Below are positions 6,401 to 13,438 of a stretch of DNA of 13,715 nucleotides, in pieces (position 1 is the stretch's first letter; every line of letters begins with the position of its first letter). The notes below the pieces were generated by a model that ran no database searches, was not told the DNA's origin, and saw nothing but the letters and a program-made list of their open reading frames with translations. Origin of the DNA: JBHPGW01 sp042569785 (GTDB lineage: Bacteria > Planctomycetota > Phycisphaerae > Sedimentisphaerales > Anaerobacaceae); the NCBI GenBank assembly GCA_042569785.1, contig JBHPGW010000065.1, positions 1 through 13,715 of the forward strand, read 5' to 3'. Position numbers and translations under genes: made by a program.

Positions 6401-7060
6401 ATGGCCAATAAACAACAAGGCGGCTGTTCGTCATGCGGAGGTATTTGCGGTGGCAAGGGTTTATTGACCCTCAAGGACGGTGCATGGACGAACAATCCTC
6501 TGGCGATTCAGGTGCTGGGGATTTGCTCTGCGCTTGCGGTTACGAATCGTCTGGAAAATTCACTTGTTATGGGGGCGGCTCTTATCTTTGTCTGCATTGG
6601 CTCGAATCTGTTTGTGTCTTTGCTGCGTAAGTATACCCCGCATCGAATTCGTATGATCGCCGAAGTGGCTATTATTGCCACCTTTGTAATACTGTTCGAT
6701 CAGTTTCTAAAAGCCTTTTACTGGGATATGTCCAAGCAGCTTGGGCCTTATGTGGGGCTTATTATTACCAACTGTATCGTTATGGGCAGGGCCGAAGCGT
6801 TCGCTTTGCAGAATCCGCCTGTTCTGTCGATAATTGACGGGGCGGCCAATGGTTTTGGTTATGCTGTTATATTGGCTGTTATTGGTTTCTTCCGGGAATT
6901 GTTTGGTACTGGTAAGGTTATGGGTTTTGATCTGCTGTCTGAGTCATGGTATACGCCGAACCAGTTAATGATTTTGGCACCGGGGGCATTTTTCGCACTT
7001 GGCATTATTATCGCGGTCTTCAATTTTATGAAAGGCCCCGAAACTGAGGAGAGTAAATAA
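6401..7060 (+). CDS. nqrD: Na+-translocating NADH:quinone reductase subunit D, cysteine-rich N-terminus
   Basis: NqrD is a small multi-helix membrane subunit; with NqrE it holds an iron center between two cysteines of each protein. The family blocks NNPLAIQVLGICSALAVT (Cys42) and ITNCIVMGRAEAFA (Cys125) contain these ligands. The product has 219 residues. The first 20 residues are unusual: GGCSSCGGICGG, with Cys9, Cys12 and Cys16 before the conserved core, which normally begins with a short hydrophilic stretch. The ATG at 6401 is chosen because GAGGAG at 6385-6390 lies 10 bp upstream; an in-frame TTG at 6383 would overlap nqrC. The stop overlaps the nqrE start by one base. Confidence 0.95.
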   Translation: MANKQQGGCSSCGGICGGKGLLTLKDGAWTNNPLAIQVLGICSALAVTNRLENSLVMGAALIFVCIGSNLFVSLLRKYTPHRIRMIAEVAIIATFVILFDQFLKAFYWDMSKQLGPYVGLIITNCIVMGRAEAFALQNPPVLSIIDGAANGFGYAVILAVIGFFRELFGTGKVMGFDLLSESWYTPNQLMILAPGAFFALGIIIAVFNFMKGPETEESK

Positions 7061-7650
7061 TGAACGAGACCTCCGCTTTAGTGATATTGATCGCGGCGAT
7101 ATTTACGAATAATATCCTGCTGACTAATTTTCTTGGTATGTGTTCTTTTATCGCGTGCTCTGGTCAGATCAGAACGGCAGTAGGTCTTGGTACCGCTGTT
7201 ACGTTCGTAATGACGATGACCACGATGCTCAATTTTGTGATCTATCATTTTGTGATTACGCCTATGGGCCTTGATCATCTTACACTTATTATCTTTATCG
7301 CGGTCATTGCCGCTTTTGTTCAGCTTGTCGAAATGTTTGTCGAAAGGTTCAGCCCGAAGCTCTACTTCGCACTTGGGATATTTCTGCCTTTGATCACAGT
7401 TAACTGTGCGATTTTAGGTGCGTCTTTGTTCATGATAATTCGCAGTTATAATTTTCTTCAGTCTGTTGGTTTCGGCCTTGGGGCCGGGCTCGGTTGGGCA
7501 GTGGCGATTATTCTAATGGCCGGCCTTAGACAGAAAATGAGATATAGCAATATTCCCGAGCCGTTTAGGGGCGTACCTATCGCTATGATCGTTACATGTG
7601 TGCTGGCTATGGCGTTTATGGGTTTTGCGGGAATGGTTTCGATACAATAG
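7060..7650 (+). CDS. nqrE: Na+-translocating NADH:quinone reductase subunit E
   Basis: NqrE is the partner of NqrD, a six-helix membrane protein of inverted topology relative to it. The 196-residue product is of normal length and highly typical: FTNNILLTNFLGMCSF with Cys28, ITVNCAILGASLF with Cys116, and the C-terminal IPEPFRGVPIAMI block. The two cysteines are the expected ligands for the iron center shared with NqrD. The start ATG overlaps the nqrD stop in a TAATG arrangement, so translation is probably coupled. nqrF begins 9 bp after its stop. Confidence 0.96.
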   Translation: MNETSALVILIAAIFTNNILLTNFLGMCSFIACSGQIRTAVGLGTAVTFVMTMTTMLNFVIYHFVITPMGLDHLTLIIFIAVIAAFVQLVEMFVERFSPKLYFALGIFLPLITVNCAILGASLFMIIRSYNFLQSVGFGLGAGLGWAVAIILMAGLRQKMRYSNIPEPFRGVPIAMIVTCVLAMAFMGFAGMVSIQ

Positions 7651-7659
7651 GAGTAGTTG

Positions 7660-8751
7660 ATGATTTATTTGTGCTCGGTAACAGCTTTTACGGGTTTGGT
7701 AGTCGTATTGGCAGCGTTCCTGATGGTCGCCGAACGGTTTCTGGTCAATTATGGGATATGCAAACTCGATATAAATGTCGGCGAAGAACCGCTTGAGGTT
7801 GATGGAGGCCAGACACTGCTTGCAAGTCTCTATGCCAACGAGATATTCATCCCGTCAGCGTGCGGCGGTAAAGGTACCTGCGGACACTGTAAGATCACCG
7901 TAACAGCCGGCGGAGGACCGGTACTGCCTACTGAAATATCCTTACTTACACGAAAGGAAGTCCGTTCAAACATACGTTTGGCATGCCAGGTCAAGATTCG
8001 CGAGGATATATTCGTTCGTATTCCCGAAGAGCTTTTGAATGTTAAGATGTTTACTTCTACGGTCGAAAGTACCATTGACCTGACGTATGATATAAAAGAG
8101 ATACGCATGCGATTAGATGAGCCAGTTGATATCTCGCATCGGCCTGGCCAATATGTCCAGATTCAGGCTCCTTCGCCTGACGGTGATGTCTACCGTGCTT
8201 ACTCGATCAGTTCGCCAACGTATGAATCCAACGTAGTTGAACTTAATGTAAGGCTCGTTCCTGGCGGGATCGCTTCGACATATTTGCACAATTTACAAGT
8301 CGGCGATACCGTTAACTTCACAGGGCCATACGGTGAGTTTGAACTGAGCGAAGACCCTTCGACTGAGGTTATCTGCGTTGGAGGCGGCTGTGGGATGGCG
8401 CCGATGAAAAATATCATTTACAGTATTTATGACCGCTGGCAGGAAAGAAGTTGCTGGCTGTTTTTCGGATGCAGAACTACTCAGGATATATTTTACCTTG
8501 AGCAATTTCAGCAATTGGCTAAAGAACATCCGAATTTCCATGTCGTATATGCCTTGTCTGACGAATTGGCCGAAGGAGAAAAATGGGATGGCGAGACAGG
8601 ATTTATTCATCTGGCTGCCGATAAAAATCTTAAAGAAAATATCGCAAGACAGGCGTTCCTTTGCGGACCGCCTTTGATGATCGAAGCGGTAACAAAGGTT
8701 CTTTTGGAAAAAGGTATTGCTGCTGACGATATATTCTATGACGAATTTTAA
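7660..8751 (+). CDS. nqrF: Na+-translocating NADH:quinone reductase subunit F
   Basis: NqrF is the NADH-oxidising entry subunit. An N-terminal membrane helix (about residues 7-25) is followed by a plant-type 2Fe-2S ferredoxin domain with Cys68, Cys74, Cys77 and Cys109, two residues off the Vibrio numbering throughout. Next comes a ferredoxin-reductase domain with the FAD motif RAYSIS (179-184), a nucleotide-binding GGGCGMAPM (241-249), CGPPLM (335-340) and the C-terminal FYDEF. The length is 363 against 408 in Vibrio; the missing residues seem to lie in loops of the reductase domain. The ATG at 7660 follows TAGGAG at 7648-7653 with 6 bp spacing; a TTG one codon earlier is less likely. It completes the operon, which contains all six subunits in canonical order. 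Confidence 0.96.
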   Translation: MIYLCSVTAFTGLVVVLAAFLMVAERFLVNYGICKLDINVGEEPLEVDGGQTLLASLYANEIFIPSACGGKGTCGHCKITVTAGGGPVLPTEISLLTRKEVRSNIRLACQVKIREDIFVRIPEELLNVKMFTSTVESTIDLTYDIKEIRMRLDEPVDISHRPGQYVQIQAPSPDGDVYRAYSISSPTYESNVVELNVRLVPGGIASTYLHNLQVGDTVNFTGPYGEFELSEDPSTEVICVGGGCGMAPMKNIIYSIYDRWQERSCWLFFGCRTTQDIFYLEQFQQLAKEHPNFHVVYALSDELAEGEKWDGETGFIHLAADKNLKENIARQAFLCGPPLMIEAVTKVLLEKGIAADDIFYDEF

Positions 8752-8782
8752 GTGTGAAGTGACAATTAAAGGCTCAGGTTAA

Positions 8783-9787
8783 ATGAATCTTGAACAGATA
8801 TATCAACCGATCTCTGATGATCTGGAAAAAGTGGAGCGTTTTTTGCAAGTCTCCATTAAGGAATCAAAAAACCCCTCAATTCTCAAAATGAGTCAGTCTT
8901 TATTGGAAACCGGGGGTAAAAGATTAAGGCCTGCGCTTGTGATCCTTTCCGAACGTGCCGCTTCGGTCGGTAAGGATAACAGAAGCGATAATGACCAGCT
9001 TATCCGATTGGCAACGGCGGTGGAAATGATACACATAGCTTCTTTGATCCATGACGACGTTCTCGATGGGGCTACAATGCGCCGCGGCAAACCTACTATC
9101 AACGCCAAATTAGGCGATGATGTCTCGATCATATTCGGTGATTTCGTGTACTCAAAAGCGTTTGAACTAATCGGTAAATGCAGAAACTCGGATCTGTTTG
9201 AGTGCATATGTCAGGCTATATATGTAATGTGCGAGGGAGAATTGACCCAGGTTTGCCATAGAGGCGATTTGGAGTTGCCTAAAGATACCTATATTGCTAT
9301 AGTAGAGAAAAAGACAGCTTCGTTATTCGCGGCCTGCTGCCAGGGGGGAGCGATCATAGGAAATCACAACGGGGCGGTTCAAAAGGCATTGAAGGATTTC
9401 GGTCTGAATTTCGGAATAGCCTTTCAGATCGTAGACGATTGTAAAGATATTGTTAGTGAAGAGAGAATTCTTGGCAAGCAGCCGGGACAGGATGTAACTG
9501 CCGGCGATATGACATTGCCATTGTTAAATTTGCTTGAGGTTGCTGATCCATCTGGAAGAGATCAGATCAAAAGGATATTAGGGTCTGCAATGGATAAACG
9601 TAATCTGAAGAAAATCAGAAAGATGCTTGTTGAGACAAAGGCCTTGAATTCGACACAAAAAACCGCTCTTTCTTATATTGATCACGCAAAGCAGGAACTT
9701 AGGGGACTTGAAAACTCAGACTATAAAAAGAGTTTGTGTTCTCTGACCGATCGTGTTAGTGAAGATTTCTTTAATTTTATGAGGTGA
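8783..9787 (+). CDS. Long-chain polyprenyl diphosphate synthase
   Basis: This trans-isoprenyl diphosphate synthase extends allylic diphosphates with IPP. Visible motifs are GGKRLRP (44-50), the first aspartate-rich motif DDVLD (91-95) followed by ATMRRGKPT, and the second, DDCKD (218-222), in FQIVDDCKDIV. The fifth residue before the first motif is a small Ala86, which is associated with long products (heptaprenyl/octaprenyl type), so a quinone side-chain enzyme (IspB/HepT-like) is more likely than a farnesyl synthase. The length of 334 residues fits. It starts 31 bp after nqrF with a weak AGG at 8776-8778, so it may be read from the nqr transcript, linking quinone tail synthesis to the quinone-reducing pump. 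The exact chain length cannot be told from sequence alone. Confidence 0.88.
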   Translation: MNLEQIYQPISDDLEKVERFLQVSIKESKNPSILKMSQSLLETGGKRLRPALVILSERAASVGKDNRSDNDQLIRLATAVEMIHIASLIHDDVLDGATMRRGKPTINAKLGDDVSIIFGDFVYSKAFELIGKCRNSDLFECICQAIYVMCEGELTQVCHRGDLELPKDTYIAIVEKKTASLFAACCQGGAIIGNHNGAVQKALKDFGLNFGIAFQIVDDCKDIVSEERILGKQPGQDVTAGDMTLPLLNLLEVADPSGRDQIKRILGSAMDKRNLKKIRKMLVETKALNSTQKTALSYIDHAKQELRGLENSDYKKSLCSLTDRVSEDFFNFMR

Positions 9788-9790
9788 CTT

Positions 9791-10186
9791 ATGGCAAATG
9801 AAAAGATTTTAATAGTAGATGACGATCTGGATCTTACCAAGGCACTTAAAGTGGTACTCGAAAGTGAGAACTACAGTGTTTCTACCGCCTCTAATCGAGA
9901 AGAGGGCTTAGAGAAGATCAAAACGGACCCGCCGGATATGGTCATACTGGATGTCATGATGTCCACTTGGCAGGATGGGTTTGAAATGGCAAGAGAATTA
10001 AAGAAAGATGCAAAACTTGCTGAGAAGATGTCTATCCTGATGTTTACAGGCATAAGTGACAAAACAGGAATGGAGTTTAAGTCCACAGCAGGCGATCCTG
10101 ATTGGTGTCCGGTTGACGGATTTTTGGATAAACCGGTAGAGCCTGACGTTTTGTTAGCCGAAGTTAGAAAAATTCTGCAGAAATAA
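9791..10186 (+). CDS. Single-domain response regulator
   Basis: The 131 residues form one receiver domain and nothing else. The acidic pocket is Asp10-Asp11-Asp12, the phospho-acceptor is Asp54 in VILDVMM, the switch threonine is in LMFTG, and the conserved lysine is in FLDKP. No DNA-binding or enzymatic output domain follows, so it must act by protein contact or phosphotransfer. Between the threonine and the lysine there is an enlarged segment (KSTAGDPDWCPVDG) longer than in CheY. The start lies 3 bp after the polyprenyl synthase stop, with GAGGTGA at 9781-9787 as ribosome-binding site overlapping that stop. The histidine kinase follows after 7 bp and is the obvious partner. Confidence 0.9.
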   Translation: MANEKILIVDDDLDLTKALKVVLESENYSVSTASNREEGLEKIKTDPPDMVILDVMMSTWQDGFEMARELKKDAKLAEKMSILMFTGISDKTGMEFKSTAGDPDWCPVDGFLDKPVEPDVLLAEVRKILQK

Positions 10187-10193
10187 CCTGGTT

Positions 10194-11537
10194 ATGAAAT
10201 CTGTAGCTGAAACTACTACCCTTGTTAGACGGGCATTTTGGCTGGTTAAATTAAGGTGGATAGCCGCAGTCGCTATTTGCGTTGGTACCTATTTTGCCAG
10301 TAATGTTTTGGGCATAACATTGCCCAGTCCGATCCTGTATAGTATTGCGATCTTACTGGCTTTTTACAACTTGATAATGTTGTTACTGCTGGATTATCTG
10401 ACCCTGCAAAAACGCAGGATACGAGGCTTGCCGGTAAAGACAATAATTAATTTTCAAATATCTGCCGACCTGTTAATTTTAACTGTTTTACTGCATTTTT
10501 CAGGCGGTATTGAAAATCCCCTGAGTTTCTACTTCATTTTCCACATGATCATAGCAAGTATTCTGCTTTCTGTAAGAGACAGTTACTTGCAGGCTACTTT
10601 CGCGGTTTTACTTTTCGGGCTTTTGATATTACTCGAATACTTGCAATTGATACCTCACCATCCCCTCAAAGGTTTCGTAGAGCAGTGTTTAAGTCAAAAT
10701 AAACTATATATAGCAGGGACTTTTTTCGTCTTCTCAACGGCGATGTTTACTGCTGTATATATGGCCAGTTATATCGCTACCAGGCTCAAAAGAGTTGAAG
10801 GAGTCTGTAGAGAATCCAATGTGTTACTTCGCAAAAAGGATCATATAAAAGATGAGTATGTCCTGCGAGTTACACATGACATCAAGGGACACCTCGCTGC
10901 TATACAAAGTTGTCTCGATGTCGTGGCTAAGAAATTAGTCGGACCGCTGAATGAACAACAGCAGGATTTTGTTGATAGTGCAAATGAACGAACAAGAAAG
11001 CTCACCTCTTTTGTAAAAGCTTTGTTGAGATTGACACAAATCAGGATCAGTGACAACCTTGAAATGCAAATCTTCTCCTTGAGCAATACGATAACTGCCG
11101 CTTTGAATGCCGTGGAAGCTAAAGCTCAGGATAAAACAATAGCGTTGAACTCTAACATTGATCTGACAGAAGATAACATTTTCGGCGATCAACTTTCCAT
11201 TGAAGAGGTGATCACGAATTTGCTGTTTAACGCGATCAAATACACCCCGCAAAACGGAAAAGTTGAAATAAATGCTAAAAATGAGAAGGGCGATGTATTG
11301 GTGCAAATTATTGACACCGGTATTGGAATACCAACCGATGAATTGCCGAGAGTATTTGATGAGTTTTACAGGGCAAGCAATGCCAGAAAGATCGAGAAAG
11401 ACGGTACTGGCCTGGGCCTTTCGATAGTAAAACAGATCGTCGAAAGTCATAATGGCAAAATATGGATAGAAAGCCAGGAAAGTGTTGGCTCCACATTCAG
11501 CTTTACATTGCCAAAGGCGGATCGCTCACAGGTCTAA
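10194..11537 (+). CDS. Six-TM sensor histidine kinase with RegB-like GGxxNP motif
   Basis: The N-terminal half holds about six hydrophobic segments (roughly 22-38, 44-66, 87-103, 110-127, 131-153, 171-193). The C-terminal half is a complete kinase core: H-box RVTHDIKGHL with His228, N-box NLLFNAIKYTP (342-352), G1 DTGIGIP (374-380), F-box FYRAS, and G2 GTGLGLS (404-410). In the third membrane region HFSGGIENPLSF contains GGxxNP, the pattern known from the quinone-binding site of RegB/PrrB redox kinases. Cys240 lies shortly after the H-box. No PAS or HAMP domain is evident. It follows the response regulator by 7 bp with a weak ribosome-binding site. A redox or quinone-sensing role is inferred from the motif and from the neighbours nqrA-F and polyprenyl synthase; other membrane signals remain possible. 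Confidence 0.88.
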   Translation: MKSVAETTTLVRRAFWLVKLRWIAAVAICVGTYFASNVLGITLPSPILYSIAILLAFYNLIMLLLLDYLTLQKRRIRGLPVKTIINFQISADLLILTVLLHFSGGIENPLSFYFIFHMIIASILLSVRDSYLQATFAVLLFGLLILLEYLQLIPHHPLKGFVEQCLSQNKLYIAGTFFVFSTAMFTAVYMASYIATRLKRVEGVCRESNVLLRKKDHIKDEYVLRVTHDIKGHLAAIQSCLDVVAKKLVGPLNEQQQDFVDSANERTRKLTSFVKALLRLTQIRISDNLEMQIFSLSNTITAALNAVEAKAQDKTIALNSNIDLTEDNIFGDQLSIEEVITNLLFNAIKYTPQNGKVEINAKNEKGDVLVQIIDTGIGIPTDELPRVFDEFYRASNARKIEKDGTGLGLSIVKQIVESHNGKIWIESQESVGSTFSFTLPKADRSQV

Positions 11538-11557
11538 CGATAAATATTGATGATAGC

Positions 11558-11584
11558 CCGAAATTATCCTGTAAGATATTTCGG
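11558..11584. terminator. Hairpin between convergent genes
   Basis: CCGAAAT (11558-11564) pairs perfectly with ATTTCGG (11578-11584) across a 13-nt loop, 20 bp after the kinase stop. No long T-run follows on either strand, so a bidirectional terminator is only a possibility. Confidence 0.35.
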
Positions 11585-11588
11585 AGAA

Positions 11589-11621
11589 TAACACCAATTT
11601 ACAGAAAAGAGGTTACACTAC
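11589..11621 (+). repeat. 33-bp dispersed repeat, copy 2
   Basis: Copy of the element at 22-54, with 30 of 33 bases identical. It lies immediately next to the stop codon of the flavoprotein gene (TAG on the minus strand at 11623-11625), in the short space between the convergent transcription units. Confidence 0.6.
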
Positions 11622-11622
11622 T

Positions 11623-12753
11623 CTATACTGACATCATTCCAGTTGCTGTTGGTCGCTGCATCGTTACGGCCATATATTCTTCAACCAACGTCTCAATAAG
11701 CTCTTTAACAGAGACGATTTTATCTGTCCGATAGGCATTAGCTCCCGCGAAAGCAAAACCCCTTTCCATTTTACCCAATTTGGCGTTACCCAATGCAAGA
11801 GCGATGCAATACGGCACATTTTTAAAATCACAACTTCTCAGGCACTTCCAGGGACACTTGAAAGTTTCCTTAACTCCTGATGATATCCGCTCAAGAAACT
11901 TATCCCGTATGGCTCTTCCCGGCAATCCTACGGGGCTGTCAATTATGACGATATCTTCTTTTTTGCAGTTTAAATATGCCTGCTTGAATTCCGCCGATGC
12001 GTCACATTCACAAGTTGCGACAAACCTGGTTCCCATCTGTACACCCTGAGCGCCTAACTGCATAAACTTATGGATGTCCGCACCTGTATATATTCCTCCT
12101 GCGGCAATTACAGGGATGTTCTTATTAAATTGTTCCCTGTAAGGCTTTATTGCGGCAATTACTTCCGGCAGTATTTTTTCCAGCGAATAGTCAGGGTTAT
12201 CAATTTGCTCTTTTTTGAAACCGAGATGCCCGCCAGCTAATGGTCCTTCTATGACCACCGCATCAGGTATATGGTCAAACTGTTTTGCCCACGATCTAAA
12301 TATAAGTTTGGCCGCCTTGGCCGAAGATACGATAGGGGCAAATTTAGTGGGCAGTTCTCCTAATTTGTCCAGTGGCAATGTCTCAGGAAGCCTTATTGGA
12401 AGCCCTGCCCCAAGAAAAAGCAAATTCGCTTCTTCTTCCACCGCACATTGCACAAGGTCATCGAAATCTGAAAGTGCAACCATTATATTTACACCGATGA
12501 TCCCGTCTGTCTTGGCTTTTGTTTTTTGGATCTCTTTCCGCAATGCTCTTTTGTTTGCTTCTTTGAAATTTGTTTTAATGTCCGGCTCGAACTGCCCGAT
12601 CCCAGCAGTAGCGATAACACCTATCCCGCCGGCATTTGCAACCGCAGAAGTTAAACCTGATAGTGAGATTCCGACTCCCATGCCTCCCTGGACAATTGGT
12701 ATATCAGTTTCCCAATCTCCTATCCGCAGTACCGGCATCTTCTTAATACTCAT
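11623..12753 (-). CDS. Nitronate monooxygenase-family FMN protein with four-cysteine motif
   Basis: This is a TIM-barrel flavoprotein of the nitronate monooxygenase/2-nitropropane dioxygenase family, which also includes FabK-type enoyl-ACP reductases. Visible motifs: IVQGGMGVGIS near the N-terminus, GPLAGGHLG (170-178) with His176 at the usual catalytic position, IAAGGIYTGADI and GVQMGTRF for FMN phosphate binding. Between residues 300 and 316 there is C-x3-C-x3-C-x7-C (Cys300, 304, 308, 316; the last in PYC), which classical enzymes lack and which could hold a metal or iron-sulfur cluster. The substrate cannot be named. The ATG at 12753 is preceded on the minus strand by GGAAGGA (12771-12765), about 11 bp away. 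It is transcribed toward the kinase gene and stands alone on its strand. Confidence 0.85.
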   Translation of the reverse strand: MSIKKMPVLRIGDWETDIPIVQGGMGVGISLSGLTSAVANAGGIGVIATAGIGQFEPDIKTNFKEANKRALRKEIQKTKAKTDGIIGVNIMVALSDFDDLVQCAVEEEANLLFLGAGLPIRLPETLPLDKLGELPTKFAPIVSSAKAAKLIFRSWAKQFDHIPDAVVIEGPLAGGHLGFKKEQIDNPDYSLEKILPEVIAAIKPYREQFNKNIPVIAAGGIYTGADIHKFMQLGAQGVQMGTRFVATCECDASAEFKQAYLNCKKEDIVIIDSPVGLPGRAIRDKFLERISSGVKETFKCPWKCLRSCDFKNVPYCIALALGNAKLGKMERGFAFAGANAYRTDKIVSVKELIETLVEEYMAVTMQRPTATGMMSV

Positions 12754-12777
12754 ATTTTATTGTTTCCTTCCAGTCAA

Positions 12778-12806
12778 ATTATATAATTATCAGGGACTTC
12801 GCAAAG
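12778..12806 (-). promoter_or_regulatory. Possible promoter of the flavoprotein gene
   Basis: On the minus strand a perfect TATAAT lies at 12783-12778, with a poor -35 (CTTTGC, 12806-12801) at 17 bp. Transcription would start close to the ribosome-binding site and leave a very short leader. Confidence 0.3.
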
Positions 12807-12843
12807 AGCTAATCGCCTGATGAACAGAAAGCAGGATATGGAC

Positions 12844-12897
12844 ATGAGTTATTGCGCTACCGCCAATAATGCAAATATTGGCTCTATAGCAACTCAT
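12844..12897. other. 54-nt extended stem-loop in intergenic DNA
   Basis: ATGAGTT (12844-12850) pairs with AACTCAT (12891-12897), GCTA (12856-12859) with TAGC (12887-12890), and GCCAATA (12862-12868) with TATTGGC (12876-12882) around a 7-nt loop. This makes 18 base pairs with one 5-nt bulge and one 2x4 internal loop. It has no T-run and no ORF. It could be a structured RNA, a regulatory site or a small palindromic element. Confidence 0.5.
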
Positions 12898-12918
12898 TTA
12901 GGGTTCTCCACAAAATGC

Positions 12919-12957
12919 CTTGACAAGAGAGTACCCTATCTGGCGTTTTTTGTCAAG
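12919..12957 (-). terminator. Inverted repeat just downstream of tmRNA, possible terminator
   Basis: CTTGACA (12919-12925) and TGTCAAG (12951-12957) are exact inverted repeats, and the enclosed bases (AGAGAG with CTATCT) extend the pairing. On the minus strand it begins 3 nt after the tmRNA 3' end. The T-rich part after the stem (GCATTTTG) is short, so the terminator role is moderately supported. Confidence 0.4.
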
Positions 12958-12959
12958 AC

Positions 12960-13311
12960 TGGAGGCGGGGGGATTCGAACCCCCGTCCCGTGATGCTTAA
13001 AGACAAGCTTCTACATGTTTAGTCGCTTCAAAGTTTTTTCGCCTCACTAAGCGCCAAGCGACAGGCATTTAGATCGGCTATTTCGGTGAAGTCTCGCTTT
13101 GTCAGCCCGAACAACTGACTCAGCCAGCCCGCTTCGTGACGCTCTTACCAGGCCCGCAGGCGAAACCTGGCAGAACGGGCAGCCAATTAGGCTGCCATGC
13201 GCAACTGTGAGTTGCCAATTAAAATTTAGTTGCCGGATGATTAACCAGGCCAACCGACATCCTGGACATGCGACTTGACTCTCGGCTATCCGGTCGAAGC
13301 CATTCGCCCCC
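12960..13311 (-). ncRNA. ssrA: Transfer-messenger RNA (tmRNA)
   Basis: tmRNA with SmpB rescues stalled ribosomes and tags the unfinished protein for degradation. Both ends of the alanine tRNA-like domain are present on the minus strand: 5' GGGGGCG (13311-13305) pairs with 3' CGCCTCC (12967-12961), giving the G3-U70 wobble needed by alanyl-tRNA synthetase, followed by discriminator A12960. The T arm GGGGG-TTCGAAT-CCCCC is intact. The CCA end is not encoded. The length is 352 nt in the normal one-piece order. The likely tag reads GNSQLRMAA with stop TAA at 13189-13187 (frame 13216-13187); the resume codon GGC is inferred. The stop sits in the loop of a perfect 7-bp hairpin, GGCAGCC/GGCTGCC (13196-13178). 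A 68-codon ORF inside this gene is spurious. Confidence 0.95.
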
Positions 13312-13358
13312 TATTTAGTTATCAAAAAGCGAGGAAAAACGTTAAAACCCATGGTAAG

Positions 13359-13387
13359 ATTATACCACTTGCTACGTAAAAATGCAA
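13359..13387 (-). promoter_or_regulatory. Promoter of ssrA
   Basis: On the minus strand TATAAT (13364-13359) is preceded by TG one base upstream, giving the extended -10 TGGTATAAT. A -35-like TTGCAT (13387-13382) lies 17 bp further up. Transcription would begin about 40 nt before the mature 5' end, which fits a precursor trimmed by RNase P. Confidence 0.6.
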
Positions 13388-13438
13388 TAAAAGTTTGTGT
13401 TTTGCGCGGTTTTTGCACAAATTTTGTCTGTCCTCTGT

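Noticed and set aside
10935..11450. 171-codon ORF on the minus strand
   Set aside because: Antisense to the kinase core, whose H, N, G1 and G2 boxes are all intact on the plus strand.
12215..12820. 201-codon ORF on the plus strand
   Set aside because: Antisense shadow of the flavoprotein gene, Ser/Pro-rich with no recognisable domain; the minus-strand product matches a known family along its full length.
13047..13253. 68-codon ORF on the minus strand
   Set aside because: It lies entirely inside the tmRNA gene, in a frame other than the tag frame, and has no family resemblance.
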